The position numbers and the translations under genes were made by a program. 64,000 nucleotides of DNA from Trichopria drosophilae. Taxonomy: Eukaryota > Arthropoda > Insecta > Hymenoptera > Diapriidae. The DNA is taken from assembly GCA_030407085.1 (NCBI GenBank), contig CM059584.1, forward strand, positions 6,634,001 through 6,698,000. Reading direction: 5' to 3'. The notes under the pieces are model-generated. The model was given only the letters and a program-made list of their open reading frames with translations. It made no database searches and was not told where the DNA came from. Within the stretch, counting starts at the first letter, position 1; every line of letters starts with the position of its first letter. Positions 1-10,485 of the stretch are shown here, piece after piece.

Positions 1-12
1 ATCGACTTGGGC

Positions 13-48
13 GTCGCTTTGCTCATATAATGAATCACGCAAAGCGAC
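13..48. repeat. 10-bp perfect inverted repeat (hairpin)
   Basis: GTCGCTTTGC (13-22) is followed 16 nt later by its exact reverse complement GCAAAGCGAC (39-48). It lies in a mildly GC-richer stretch (about 1-400) with no convincing ORF. A cruciform or RNA hairpin is possible, but chance cannot be excluded. Confidence 0.5.
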
Positions 49-749
49 CTTCGAGGTCAATGGCCAAAACGATTTCCGGATAATTACTCGTCGCCCGACT
101 TAATTCTTATGCAATGCATTGTTATGCGAAATTTATGCGCGTTATCAATGGTATGTTGCAGATGCTGTTTCTCCCATTGCAAATCGTGACTTTCAAATGG
201 CATCGTTAGCCGTTTGAGCGGGATGGTAAAAGAAGACGAAAAGATCGAAAGTAAATTGTATCCCTTTCGTAGGTTATTGTATTGTAAGACCTGCTATTGT
301 GCGAAAAATTAGCCGAATCGAGAAGACGAATCGTGAGTTATGAATGAAGATTAGCACGTTTGAACTTTACCGCAAAGAGTTGATGATGGCTGATGGGTTC
401 GAGTTTTCAATGGTTCGATGCAAAATTTAAATTGCAGATTCGCACAGACGAGTGAAATATTCTGATAGAATAGTAGTATGTCATTTCGAAGGTTGCGAAA
501 CGGTTAGGGTTGGGAAAATGTTTTCTAAAATTTCTGTATATAATTTTTGGAATTATTTAAATGTTTTAAATACTAAAATTATTAGCTTTAGTGACACTTA
601 AAATAAAAGTATCTAAAAATGTCTCTCTTTACCCCAAAGAAAGACATTACTAGTGACCTTTTCTGGGACTAAAAGTATTTCAAAACTTACTTTGAAGGTA
701 CTAGACACATAACCTAATTGAACATTGATTGTCTAAAAATAAAGTATTC

Positions 750-824
750 AGTTGGCTCTTTTTGTTCTATTTCCTTTCGGATATTAAAAATTGTGTTTTT
801 AAATATCATAAACTAGAGCCAACT
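750..824. repeat. Nested foldback, about 75 bp
   Basis: Outer arms AGTTGGCTCT (750-759) and AGAGCCAACT (815-824) are perfect inverted repeats. Between them lies a second hairpin, GATATTAAAAA paired with TTTTTAAATATC around 779-807. Two nested stems at one site argue for a small foldback unit rather than a chance palindrome. No target-site duplication was identified. Confidence 0.45.
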
Positions 825-986
825 CTAAAAGTCAGTTTAAGTTTGTTTAGTCGGGGTGTTCCGTTTATTAATTAAAAAACATTTTTGAAGAAATCACCCC
901 TTCCATTGCGATGTACTAAATAAATATTTTACTAAAAGACAACTTGACTATTTTAATGACGAGAAGGATAAAAATTCAGGTAATAA

Positions 987-1112
987 AACATGTTTTTTGA
1001 TGCAGTAGGCGTAAAATAGTCATTTTACGCCCTCATTTACTTTGCCGTCTCTCGGGTATTATCGAGGCGTAAAACTCAATTTTACGCCCTTGATATAAAA
1101 ATAACTATTATG
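987..1112. mobile_element. Short palindrome-cored element (copy A)
   Basis: Two back-to-back perfect palindromes are present: GGCGTAAAAT/ATTTTACGCC at 1008-1017/1022-1031, and GGCGTAAAA/TTTTACGCC at 1066-1088. The right flank, CGCCCTTGATA then an AT-run ending CTATTATG (1085-1112), recurs at 57973-58001 behind the same type of GCG-AAAAT palindrome. Both copies also begin with ACATGTTT about 20 bp before the first palindrome. This points to a dispersed non-autonomous element, but its true ends and family are not known. Confidence 0.4.
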
Positions 1113-3659
1113 TTATCAGGTCTCTTAATTATCAATACCTTTATTTATATTAGAAATCAAAACATTTTAGAGATGTGTATAGCGAAAACGATTAAACACT
1201 CAGATTTAGAACTATAAAACTGCAAGTTCTTAGTACAGACTTTTCTTCCGTGGCATTATATTATTATAAAAAAAGTGGCATCATTGAAAACGATTTTTGT
1301 TTCGATTCAAGGTACAAAATTTTATGATTTTTATAAGGAAAATTCCTGCTTTTATTGATATATTGTTCAATATTTAATCAGCTTTTCTTCTATTATACTT
1401 TTTATTTAAATTGTCAGCAGAATAAAAAGATGTTAACAAATGATTTTTGCGTTTCAGGTGCAGAATTACAGTCTTCTTTAAAAAAAAACAATCTCAATGT
1501 AAGAGCTTTGATGGGAAATAAAATTCTGATGTGTTAACACTTTCAAATGAGATAAAAAGTATCAGTTGAAGGAACTAAAGCTTATTTTTAAAAAGTAACG
1601 AACCATACTCAATTCACGTTAGTTACTAACAAAACCTATGAGAATAGTTAAAATTGACTTATTACTCATAATCAAATGTATATCAAGTGTATTTTAACTT
1701 TGCAAATTAAACTTAATAATTATTGTAAATATTCCAATTTCAAGATAATAAAAAAGACCATTAATAACACTGAACCTTTTTATTGCACATTTAACCTCGT
1801 TTTAGAGTTGATATGCCAATCGAGTATTGATTTATAATTATTTCAAAGATTAATTTCATTCATATAATTATTACTAACATTCATTAACTACAATGTTTAT
1901 TTTCGAAAGCAAATCACTAGTATCAGAGATACTTTAGTCACACATAATAAGTCAGTGTTGTGAGTTTAATAATTCATTATTTAAGTAACTATTTCCGACA
2001 CTTTCTTACAATATCGGTATGTAATAATCGTGCATGGCAATGTATATAATCGAAATTGCGACGTAATATATAATTGTATACTGTCACTATATCCCAGGAA
2101 GTAATTAAGTAAGTACACGTTATTAATGATGCATTTTCTTATTATTCCAACGAAATACTGATGCATTGGGTGAACCCATCGCTATTTTAACTTTCTATGT
2201 ACGCTCAAGATTTCGTAAAGTAAATAAAATAAGTCTATAAATTTTACCTTTCCTATGTCGCCGATTATTTTCATACTTTGAAAAATGTTATTGTGGCGAG
2301 GAAGTACAAAAGATTAATATGTATAATTACTACTTTGTACGGGAAAATATTTGATTTTATACGTGAAAGTGAAAATGTTGGAATTTTTCACCTGCACATC
2401 TTTCTACTCGGCTGTTTTTATTTACTTCGAACGTAATTCGATACTCTCTAAATTTTATGGAATGAAAAATCTCCCTGAAATTTGTTATAATTTGTTAAAA
2501 ATCAAAATCTACAAAAATTTCCATGATGATTTCCATTTTGACAGTTGTCACTTTTTAACATTCCACAAAATATGAAATGTTTCCAACAAACTTTCAAAAA
2601 CGGTTTGAATTTTCGCATTCAAACTAGTGTAGAGTAAAAACAATGGAATGCAAAAAAACTGTATTGAATAAAGTAGAATATTATTATTACATTACTTTAA
2701 AATTTTCGAACAGCTGATGAAAAAAGGTTTCGAGAAAATCGCATCTAATTTAAATACGCTACAATGTATCTGACACATTTATATGTAAAAGTAGTGACTA
2801 TAAGAAATTTTTACAATAATTTATGTATTCATAAAAACGTGTTAGACTCTACCTAATCACTGATAGAAGGATATATTTCGTTAGATAGAGAAAATGTTAT
2901 TTTTTCAAAAAGCATGCCAGAAACTAGTACTTCCTGCCCTGTTTTTAATTTCTGCATTTAGGGTTAAAATTTTGTGAAACAGGTTTTTTTAATACTGTGA
3001 AGAAGAATTACTCCAAATTGTACTATTTATTTTTTTTAAATCGTAATTTTCTCCGACGAAATAAGGTATGTTTTTTTGTACATTTTTTCCTCTAATTTTA
3101 AAAGTTGATGGTGAAGCCCGTTGACGGGATTTTTCTTTTTTGTTAATCAAAGGTACATGCTTCATCTTTGAAGTAGACAAGGAATAAATATAAAAAGTTT
3201 GGACAACTGTTTTTTTTTTATTTTTAAGAGATAAATTGCTTAAAACAGTTTTTCAGGTTTTCCCCTCAATATTAACATTTGAGGGTGTGGAGCATCAAGG
3301 GTGGTTTCTTTGTTAATAAAGATGCAAATGTTATACTTTAAGTAAAAAGACCCAAAAATTAAAAAAACATGTTGTGAAAGAGTGATTTTTTCCTTTTTGA
3401 AAAAGAAAAATGGTATTTTTACCAATATGCAGGAAAAGTGGTTTCCCACATAAAAAATAGTGCCGGAAGTATGGATTTTTCGCATTCTATTGGGAAAAAA
3501 CAAATTTGCTGTACCTCCTTTTTTCTTTCGTTTCTTTTTATTTCTAGTAATCCCTAAAAAATTTCGGTTGAATACGGTCCACAACTAAAAATGACAGTTA
3601 CTTCAAAAAAAAATCCAAAACAGCAACCACAACGGACTCCAATGTGTACTCAGGTATGA
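1113..3659. other. AT-rich stretch without a recognisable gene
   Basis: Open frames here stay below about 75 codons and are rich in Ile, Lys, Asn and Phe, as expected by chance at this base composition. Homopolymer A and T runs are frequent. I see no splice-framed coding block, tRNA or complete mobile element. It looks intergenic or intronic. Confidence 0.5.
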
Positions 3660-3860
3660 TCGTTGGCGTGTGAAAGCAATGAGAGGTTGGATATCTTACC
3701 TGATTAATCGCCCCTTGAGAAAATGCAATTTACCTAGTCACGCGCAAGATTTCTCTTCAGTCCGCAAATTTTTCGAGTTTGATTTGACACGCGGAGCACT
3801 GCGGCACGCGTAGATACTCGTAATAAGGGGTGATACGCGTGTCATCCTTGCAAAACGAGT
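3660..3860. other. GC-richer island sharing a block with 29.6 kb
   Basis: This 200-bp island holds several CG-containing words, including ACGCG at 3720-3840. Its last part, about 3843-3866, reads TCCTTGCAAAACGAGTTTTCC. A near-identical block, TCCTTGAAAAACGAGTTTCCC, occurs in another island near 29,657-29,677. Both are preceded within about 15 bp by an ACGCG word. There is no convincing ORF. It may be an old repeat or a conserved noncoding element. Confidence 0.25.
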
Positions 3861-4646
3861 TTTCCAGTCAACAATTAGTATGTTTTGATTCAATTGTTGT
3901 ATTTTTCAAAGTTTGTTAATGTATGATTTTGGTGATTTCTTTTTTTTTTTATTTTTGTAGTACTTTTTTGTGTATAGGTTTTGACTCTTTTTGAAAATTA
4001 ATGATAACTTTTATGAAACATTGTAATTCTTTCTCCTTTTTTTATCTGACTTATTTACCTTTTAAATTGTGCTAATCTATAAAATTATATTGATTTTTAA
4101 TGTAATCTTTTTCTTTTGATAACAATTTTTTTTTTTAATTTACTTTTATTTTTATTATGTCTACATAGAACGGCATCAATTTTTAACGCTTTTAGCTAAT
4201 TCCACAAGAATTACGGCAAATTTTATTTTTTGTGTCGTGTTTCATCTTGTTTATTGAACCTTTCAAATTTTAATAATTCATGGATATTTTCATGATTTTC
4301 ATTCATGTTTTCGTATAGTTTTTTTTATTCTTCGCTAATTCTGTAAACTTAGATTACTTGCCTCATGACAATTTTTGCTTATTCCTTACTACTTCTTTTG
4401 TAAATTTTATCTTTTTTTCTCATTTTTTATATTTCCAATTCCAAATATCATCAAATTTTTACGTTTGTATTTTTAGATTTTTATAAATGTTCAAACGAAC
4501 CATTTAACGGCAAAATATGATGAATTGCTTCAAGAAATTTAAGGTTATATTTCAGCACTTTTTAATTTCGAAATAAGAAAGTTTTATGTGATATTTATTT
4601 AAAAAATGCGATATTAGTCGATTTTTTTAGTTTTGAAATATTTTTA

Positions 4647-4833
4647 ATCTCTCTAAATTTCTTGGAAAGAAAATTGAGCCACTCTTGTATTAAGAGTGAA
4701 AATTTCACTTTATGAAGAGTGACATTGTACTCCATGAAAAGTGAAAGAATCACAAATTTACTTACAATAGAATGAAACTGTCACTCTTCGTGGAAGAGTG
4801 GCTCAATTTTTACTCCAAGGAATTTAGAGAGAT
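4647..4833. mobile_element. Small MITE-like element with 40-bp TIRs
   Basis: Positions 4647-4686 and 4794-4833 are inverted copies over 40 bp with only a few mismatches. Both contain CTCTAAATT, a CTTGGA core, AAAATTGAGC and end inward with CACTCTT. Each arm also carries its own small hairpin, CACTCTT-5 nt-AAGAGTG, so the 187-bp unit is a foldback made of repeated CACTCTT/AAGAGTG boxes. Related ends occur at 33549-33670 and 46451-46574. No ORF is present, so it would be non-autonomous. The superfamily is unknown. Confidence 0.6.
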
Positions 4834-6089
4834 CACACAATTGAAAAATAAACTTTTTGAATGTTACAAAAGTTGACAAATTCTGGCATAGATCTGTAGC
4901 GTATATATAGCTGTTAGCTTCACTTGATTTATAAATCTCTGAAATTTGTAATTCCAAAGTTTTTACGTTCGATGAAATCCTTAGTATTTGCATCCTACAA
5001 AAATGCAAACATTTGCAATTCTTTCATCTAATACTGAACTAATTTAATACACTTTTGAAGATGTAATATTTACGACGTTTAGGGGTACTTCATTCAATTA
5101 TTTCGAAAAAATAATTATAAATTAAACATAAAATCGAAAAATATCGAATGTTTTAAACATAAGTAATTAAAATAATCCAATTTATAATAATTGGTTTCTA
5201 ATTTTCTAAATAAGTTAATAGCTTTCAACATAAAAATAGTGGCATTTCCTAATAAAATTAGTGGACTGTACCGAAAAAAATTAAACATTAAAATAATAAT
5301 TTTCAAAAGTCGCCATAAATTATCACGGTGTTGTAGGTGTCTTCAGCACCTCGTAGTCAAAAGTAACTTTCTTCAGTATTTCATCATCTTATTTAAATTA
5401 TTTTACCGATCTTCCCTATTCTTTCGTTTAACTCTTCACTCGCAGTACTTCGGAACTATTTGGTGTTTTAACATGCAATTTCGTTCCCAAGATAAAATTA
5501 TGCAATGAGAAAAGTGGATGAGAGCATGCAGAAGCAAAAATGAAATGCATCCAATACTTATAATGACGTATACCATTCGTGTGGTTACGGTTCGGTTTTC
5601 AAAACATGAAAAGTATCATTTTCGTCTATGGCTTAGTTAATCGTTTTCCAATACTATTACAGCCAAACTTTTTCCGCGCATTCTAAATATTGTAATTTAA
5701 GAATTATTACGTATGCGAAATATTAGTTCTACGTAGAAGAGTAATTACACTTAACAGTGTATTTCTACGTAGATGAAGAACGAAGCTGCTGATTTTTATC
5801 AGATGTTAGAAACAAACAAAGAATTATGAAATTATTAATTCCGCGATACTTTTTATTTAAAACACTAATTTAATATAATTGATAATCAAGCAAAATTGTG
5901 TTATATGAAGAAAATGCAGGTTGTAATATTTCAAGTTGACGGAGAATAATTAGTTTGTAGTCTGAAATAAAATAAAAAGAGGAAACTAAGTTTTCTTAAA
6001 AAATTAATTTTTTTTCAAATGCAATATAATGAATTTATCACTAGGGTAATAATAGTACATTACGCATCTAGGGCATAAACGAAATCATT
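4834..6089. other. AT-rich stretch without a recognisable gene
   Basis: Overlapping open frames of 63 to 105 codons on both strands (5115-5508) are low-complexity and show no family motif. A short repeated word, CTACGTAGA, appears near 5731 and 5766. Nothing else stands out. Confidence 0.4.
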
Positions 6090-6245
6090 GTGGTGCAAAG
6101 AAAATTCCCGGCGGGCGGTAAAACATGCGCGATCGCCCTTTGCACATGCGTAGAAGCGCAGTTGTGGTGCTCGGCGGCAATCGACGCCTTCCTTTATAGG
6201 CAGGTGAAGACCGTGCATAGGCCTTTCAAAATTTGTGCAGGTGTG
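6090..6245. other. GC-rich island, function unknown
   Basis: This island contains CGGCGGGCGG, CATGCGCGATCG and CTCGGCGGCAATCGACG in an otherwise AT-rich setting. A 75-codon frame is open on the plus strand but resembles no family and runs straight into AT-rich DNA. The words CGTGCATAGGCCT and CATGCGCGATCG recur in the 7.6-8.05 kb island, which may be coincidence. It could be regulatory DNA or an exon remnant. Confidence 0.25.
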
Positions 6246-6755
6246 ACAAAAAAAATACTAATGATTTTTGGAGATTTTAACGCTGAACCGATTCAATATA
6301 GTAAACTAAATAAATAATAATTTAGCGACAGAAAATTAATTATTATACAAGTAAATAGAAATTAAAAATTCACCCGACGTTTTGCCCATCTTCGTAGACT
6401 TCGAGTAAAAGATGGATTGGTGAACAGAATTCGATAAAAAAAATTTGGGTATCGAGTATAATTCTTTACAGGAAAATTGAATAAGCATAATATAAAATAT
6501 GAGAGGGAAAGAATATATGGTTCTTGATAATGACTAAATTTGAGTTTGCAACCTCAAAAAGTCAAAATATGGCCTTGCGCTTTTCAACGACGCAGTTCAT
6601 GAATGCTGCTTACAATTCAACTTTACGAAATCATTACTAATAAGAAGTGTGTGGCATCGTATCTTAGTTTCGGGCTATAATTGAATTTCCACACCCCTGT
6701 TGGTCTTAGGTTGGGTGTGTCTTTCCTCCATGATGATTGAATCGAAGGTAACCTA

Positions 6756-7339
6756 TATGCCAATAGGACCATCCTCGTTCTTTCCTTTTTTTATTTCGTC
6801 ATCAACATAGACGTCATAATTCTTAACATCCCCGTCATCAACTAATTCCCTAGTATAAACTTTTCTACGTCATTACTAAACTAGGGAAGTCGACATTCAT
6901 CCACATCCTTAGTATCGTCAGTCACATCGAAATCTTCAGCATTCTTCTCATTTTTGACAGCGTTATCACCATCATCGCCAGCTTTGATAATATGCTGATC
7001 AGCTTCCACTCTATTACTGTATCCGTATTGTCATCATTTCTAACTTTTCATGACTTCATGGCAAAAAGACCATCCTCATTGTTTCACTTTTTTATTTGGT
7101 AATCATCATAGACGTCATGATCCTTAATATCCCGGCCATCAACTAATACCTTACTTTTTTAATGCATTGCTATTCAAGGATAGTCGGCTTGCATCCACAT
7201 CCTTAGTATCGTCAAAATTTTCATCATCGCTCATATACTTCATGCATGAGTCATTTTGCTCCTCTCTGATATTATCATCATCATTGCCAGTGTTGACAAC
7301 ATGCTGGTCATCGTCCACTCCATTACTGTATTCATCTTG
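6756..7339 (-). pseudogene. Two decayed 309-bp acidic coding repeats
   Basis: Two direct copies lie 309 bp apart, which is 103 codons. On the minus strand the proximal copy is open at 7154-7339 (62 codons) and 7087-7149 (21 codons). The distal copy is open at 6884-7030 (49 codons) and 6756-6848 (31 codons). The translations match each other: YSN-x-V then DQH, a Gly/Asp-rich run, then DDTKDVD; the second blocks share LVD, then DVY, then an IKK end. All blocks are rich in Asp and Glu. Stops and frame changes separate the blocks, and both copies have a TGA just upstream of the first block. I infer a degraded fragment of a protein with acidic tandem repeats, or exons whose splice sites I cannot define. 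The family is not recognised. The serine-rich plus-strand frame at 7167-7352 is its antisense shadow. Confidence 0.45.
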
Positions 7340-7479
7340 TCATTATTTCTAACAATTTCCTACATGTTTATTTCCTAAAGTGTACTTCTTGATCAAATTA
7401 AACAATTGGTGAATGAACAAAACTGGTTAACACAACACTCCGAAGTGGCAAATCCATAAAAGGAAGTAATTCGGAATCA

Positions 7480-8200
7480 GGCTCTTCTCACCATAGAGGG
7501 TAAAGTCGAAGAGAAGAAAGCTAAAACAATCGTGATCGCGTAAATCACCACCTTTCCCCCTAGGACCCTAAGGGAGAAGACAAAGAAGATAAAAGAATAG
7601 AGAGGTGCGTATAGTAGAGCACGTGCATAGGCCTCGAGGCAAATTATAAAAGAGCATCCGCCAGTATATAAGAAGGCAAATATACGACTACAACGTGGCG
7701 TGACCGAGCGGGAGGATTTACCCGAGCCAGCAGACATCTCGGATCGCTCGTTTAGGATGAAAGGGATCGGTGGCTGCAAACTGCTCCACTGTACACGTGG
7801 GTGGTTGAACCGTAAGAGCCGGAAGGATCTCACGGGGTTAAGGATTCGAAGGATTATATTCAGTTCCGTGACAAGGCTTTAACGGTGTAAAACGTCCGAG
7901 CGTCTCTCTTCCACGAGCCCTCGATCGTTAAATCACATATTTATGGGCATTTCTTAAATACGTGTGTTCGCCATTTTACGAAGATCGCGCTTCCGCGCTC
8001 CAAGGAATTTTTCCGCTTTCGGTATAAAGCATGCGCGATCGTTAGTTGCCTCCTTGATTTTATTTGCGGTAAGGAAAATTCGAAAAACTTTAACTGCTAG
8101 ATCAAATGAATTATTGGAATCTCAGCGCGTAAATCGTGGAAGTGCGACAATTTGCGGAGGCAACGCTTGGTCTGCTGAGGGAGGATAGAAAGTGATTCTT
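7480..8200 (+). other. GC-richer island with two TATA-like boxes
   Basis: The stretch is clearly GC-richer than its flanks. It contains TATAAAAG at 7645-7652 and TATATAAG at 7665-7672, followed by a CG-containing tract to about 8200. The arrangement could be a promoter with a transcribed leader on the plus strand, but no initiator or coding exon can be assigned. Open frames of 60 to 118 codons exist on both strands and look like compositional by-products. Confidence 0.25.
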
Positions 8201-8303
8201 TCTAGAACCTATGAAAATTCCATTTTCCTAGGTATTTTGAGTAATTTCAGAATTTGTATGGAAGTATCCATTATTTCCGTGGAAAAAATTGAAAATTTTC
8301 CAT

Positions 8304-8371
8304 GTAATCGGCTTCGGAGCTCAGGTGGTGACGAAGTCGTAGATCATGAGTTCGATTCCCCGCCGGGTTAC
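8304..8371 (+). ncRNA. tRNA-like sequence: SINE head or tRNA pseudogene
   Basis: Internal pol III promoter boxes are visible. GAGCTCAGGTGG (8317-8328) is close to the A-box consensus and GAGTTCGATTCC (8348-8359) is close to the B box. The outer bases can form an acceptor-like stem: GTAATC (8304-8309) pairs with GGTTAC (8366-8371), with one G-U pair. The A-B spacing is only about 20 nt, and the T stem and a normal anticodon arm cannot be drawn. It is therefore not a functional tRNA. A tRNA-derived SINE head or truncated pseudogene fits best. No clear SINE tail was found downstream. Confidence 0.4.
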
Positions 8372-8559
8372 AATTTTAAGTTTAGAAGAGCTTCGCTACA
8401 GTTCAAATTATTGTTTATCAGGCGGGAACTGACTTCTAGCTGCTACTGCAGTTTGTGTAGGTTTCTGAAGTTTACGACATTCGAGCGTATACTCTCGGCA
8501 AGGGGGATTACGGCGCCATCTGAAGACGATCTGCAGACAACGACAACGTCCTTCTAGGT

Positions 8560-9639
8560 AGTTTGCAATTTGTAGATCCGGGTACTAAATTGTGACGATG
8601 AACCTTTGAATATTCTCTATTTTGGCACGGTCCTACTGTTTGGATACTCGATAGTCAAATATACTTTGGAATCTTCAATTATTTCAAGAACTTCTTCTGG
8701 ACCTACCTGGTTCCTACATAGATGCCAAGTCTAAAGTATTTATGCTATTCAAAAAGGAATTTTCTTGCCATTTGCTTCCAATACCAAACTTGCAAAACAT
8801 ATTTCTAATCTTGGATGACTTCCATTTGGATACTAGTACCGAAACCTATTGCTTTCTTGTGACGGAGTTCTTTGTTTACGGTGTCAGGACACATGTTGTG
8901 CTTGCGTTGTTTTTTTTTTCTGTTTTGTAACTCTACATGGACCGACGTTTTTATGAGGACTCCAATCCTCGTCTATACCATTGTGGGATTTTGAGTATCC
9001 TAAACTGAAGGTGTTGTTACATTTTGTTTGAAGAAATTCTAACCATCTAAATAGAAAGAAATGTTAGGACCCACAAATATTTCAAAAATATTAGTAAATA
9101 TCTCTATAGCAGGTACTGCTGCACTGGAACCATGAGGAATAATTTGGGCTCAACACTTGAGTGCCAGTACAAACACTTAATTTGCGATATACTCAAACTT
9201 GTGCTTCTGTACTTCCATGGCAGTTTGTGTTACGAGCAAAAAAGTTTACGATGATCCTAATTTCTTGAGATTGGAAAAAGTACTTATCACTCCCGTGGAG
9301 AACACAATCTTTTCTGTTTTGATGTATTCCAACTCTAAATATTTAGGAACATGATACTTTATATTTGTAAATTCTATTTGAATGTCAGTTTTCTTTCCTT
9401 CAAATTTTAGAGAATGTGAATACTTTGGTGTGTTACTATAAATCTATGAACTACATCGCTACCGTAAATATAATTGCTCAATTTTCGATATTGTTCTGAT
9501 GCCATTTCTTTATATTTTGTCGTCTCAGTTAGATGGTTACGAATTCTATCACCAGTTCCTCAAATAACCTAATATCATATTTCATATCGCATTATATATA
9601 CCTCTGAAAATCAGTAGCCATTGACGAATATAGGCGACA
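8560..9639. other. Stretch without a recognisable gene
   Basis: Moderately AT-rich sequence with open frames under about 65 codons. No tandem repeat, TIR or RNA gene was recognised. Confidence 0.4.
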
Positions 9640-10151
9640 ATAGCGAATAAGACATCAGCATCTCTACCGAGAGTATTCGTTAGCTCGTCTTGGAAGAAAA
9701 AAGATCATCGGGAACGTCGATTTGGTCCTGACAAGAGTGTATCTGAGTAGATCTCCTAAGTGCTTGTTTTCGTCCCGACGGCTAATCTAGCGTAACTCGA
9801 CATCTTTCAATCGGCCCTTCCACCGGCGCTGAAGGAGCCGATGTATCTGGGGTACGTCGTGGATCGGCATGATCGGTGCCTGGAACTGTCCAGGTCGGCA
9901 CTCGGGTGGTACTTGCGTACATCCCAAGTTGGCAGCTCATGATAAGGCCCTAAGACACATGACAATGCCGGGGGATCACTAGAGATACACGATCAGGAGG
10001 CTCGTGGGAAAGCCCCGGCGAAATTGACCGATGCTGACTTACGGACGTAAAAGATCGTTAGGTGGATCATTGGGAATACGATCGGTGAAACGGGCGTCGA
10101 TAAGTACGCCGATAACGAGCGACGATCGCGAAAAGGCGGTCAGGAAGTACC
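9640..10151 (+). other. CpG-rich island upstream of a small ORF
   Basis: About 500 bp with a high density of CG words (CGATCGGTG, CGACGATCGCG) and much less AT than the surroundings. It ends directly at an ATG in a good Kozak context at 10152. The arrangement would suit an unmethylated promoter plus 5' leader or first exon, but no TATA box or splice donor was confirmed. Part of it, near 9705-9745, resembles 11190-11235: both contain a GGTC-x-TGACA-x-GAGTGTATCT string. Confidence 0.3.
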
Positions 10152-10394
10152 ATGGGTAGGTCGGGAACATCGGGTAACAATCGCAGGAACCCCTCAAGGG
10201 CTGCGGAAGAACGTACGATCCATGCTTTTAATTGCGTTTACTTTGTCCTTTTTGGAACTTGTCTATTGTGTTTCGTAACTGTACGTTGTTACGATTTTAC
10301 GTATATGGCGGAATTGAAGTATGTTATGGACGCAATGGGTGTTGGGTCTACAAGTAGCTGGCGTGTACTTCTTTATTTGGTCCTCGTTTATTAG
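10152..10394 (+). CDS. Putative 80-aa membrane protein or first exon
   Basis: The start reads ACCATGG, a strong eukaryotic initiation context, at the end of a CpG-rich island. Residues 1-24 are polar and basic (MGRSGTSGNNRRN, then RAAEER). They are followed by a hydrophobic segment at about 28-44 (CVYFVLFGTCLLCFVTV) that could span a membrane. Next come a Cys/Tyr-containing turn and a second, weaker hydrophobic stretch at the C-terminus. A basic N-terminus before a membrane helix suggests a cytoplasmic start. The frame may continue through splicing rather than stop at 10394. I do not recognise the family. It could also be noncoding, since 80 codons are only modest evidence. Confidence 0.3.
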   Translation: MGRSGTSGNNRRNPSRAAEERTIHAFNCVYFVLFGTCLLCFVTVRCYDFTYMAELKYVMDAMGVGSTSSWRVLLYLVLVY

Positions 10395-10435
10395 TTCAGG
10401 ACGAATAAAAATGGCAAATCAATAGAATTGTGCAA

Positions 10436-10485
10436 CTAGGGAGCAATGTAGTATTTTGGTGTAAGAAAGTTATTTTGCTCCCTAG
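10436..10485. repeat. Inverted CTAGGGAGCAA boxes, pair 1
   Basis: CTAGGGAGCAA (10436-10446) faces TTGCTCCCTAG (10475-10485), a perfect 11-bp inverted repeat with a 28-nt spacer. The left box is preceded by TTGTGCAA, exactly as at 12383-12401. This points to a small dispersed element or two copies of a TIR. Confidence 0.5.

Noticed and set aside
7167..7352. Serine-rich plus-strand frame
   Set aside because: Antisense of the acidic minus-strand repeat, which is the frame conserved between copies.
7645..7672. TATAAAAG and TATATAAG as a firm promoter call
   Set aside because: TATA-like words are frequent in AT-rich DNA; no initiator or downstream gene confirms it.
7477..7833. 118-codon minus-strand frame in the TATA-containing island
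   Set aside because: No domain, overlapping open frame on the other strand, and composition explains its length.
6124..8042. Shared words CATGCGCGATCG and CGTGCATAGGCCT between two GC islands
   Set aside because: 12-13-bp matches alone are expected by chance in a window this size and the flanks do not align.
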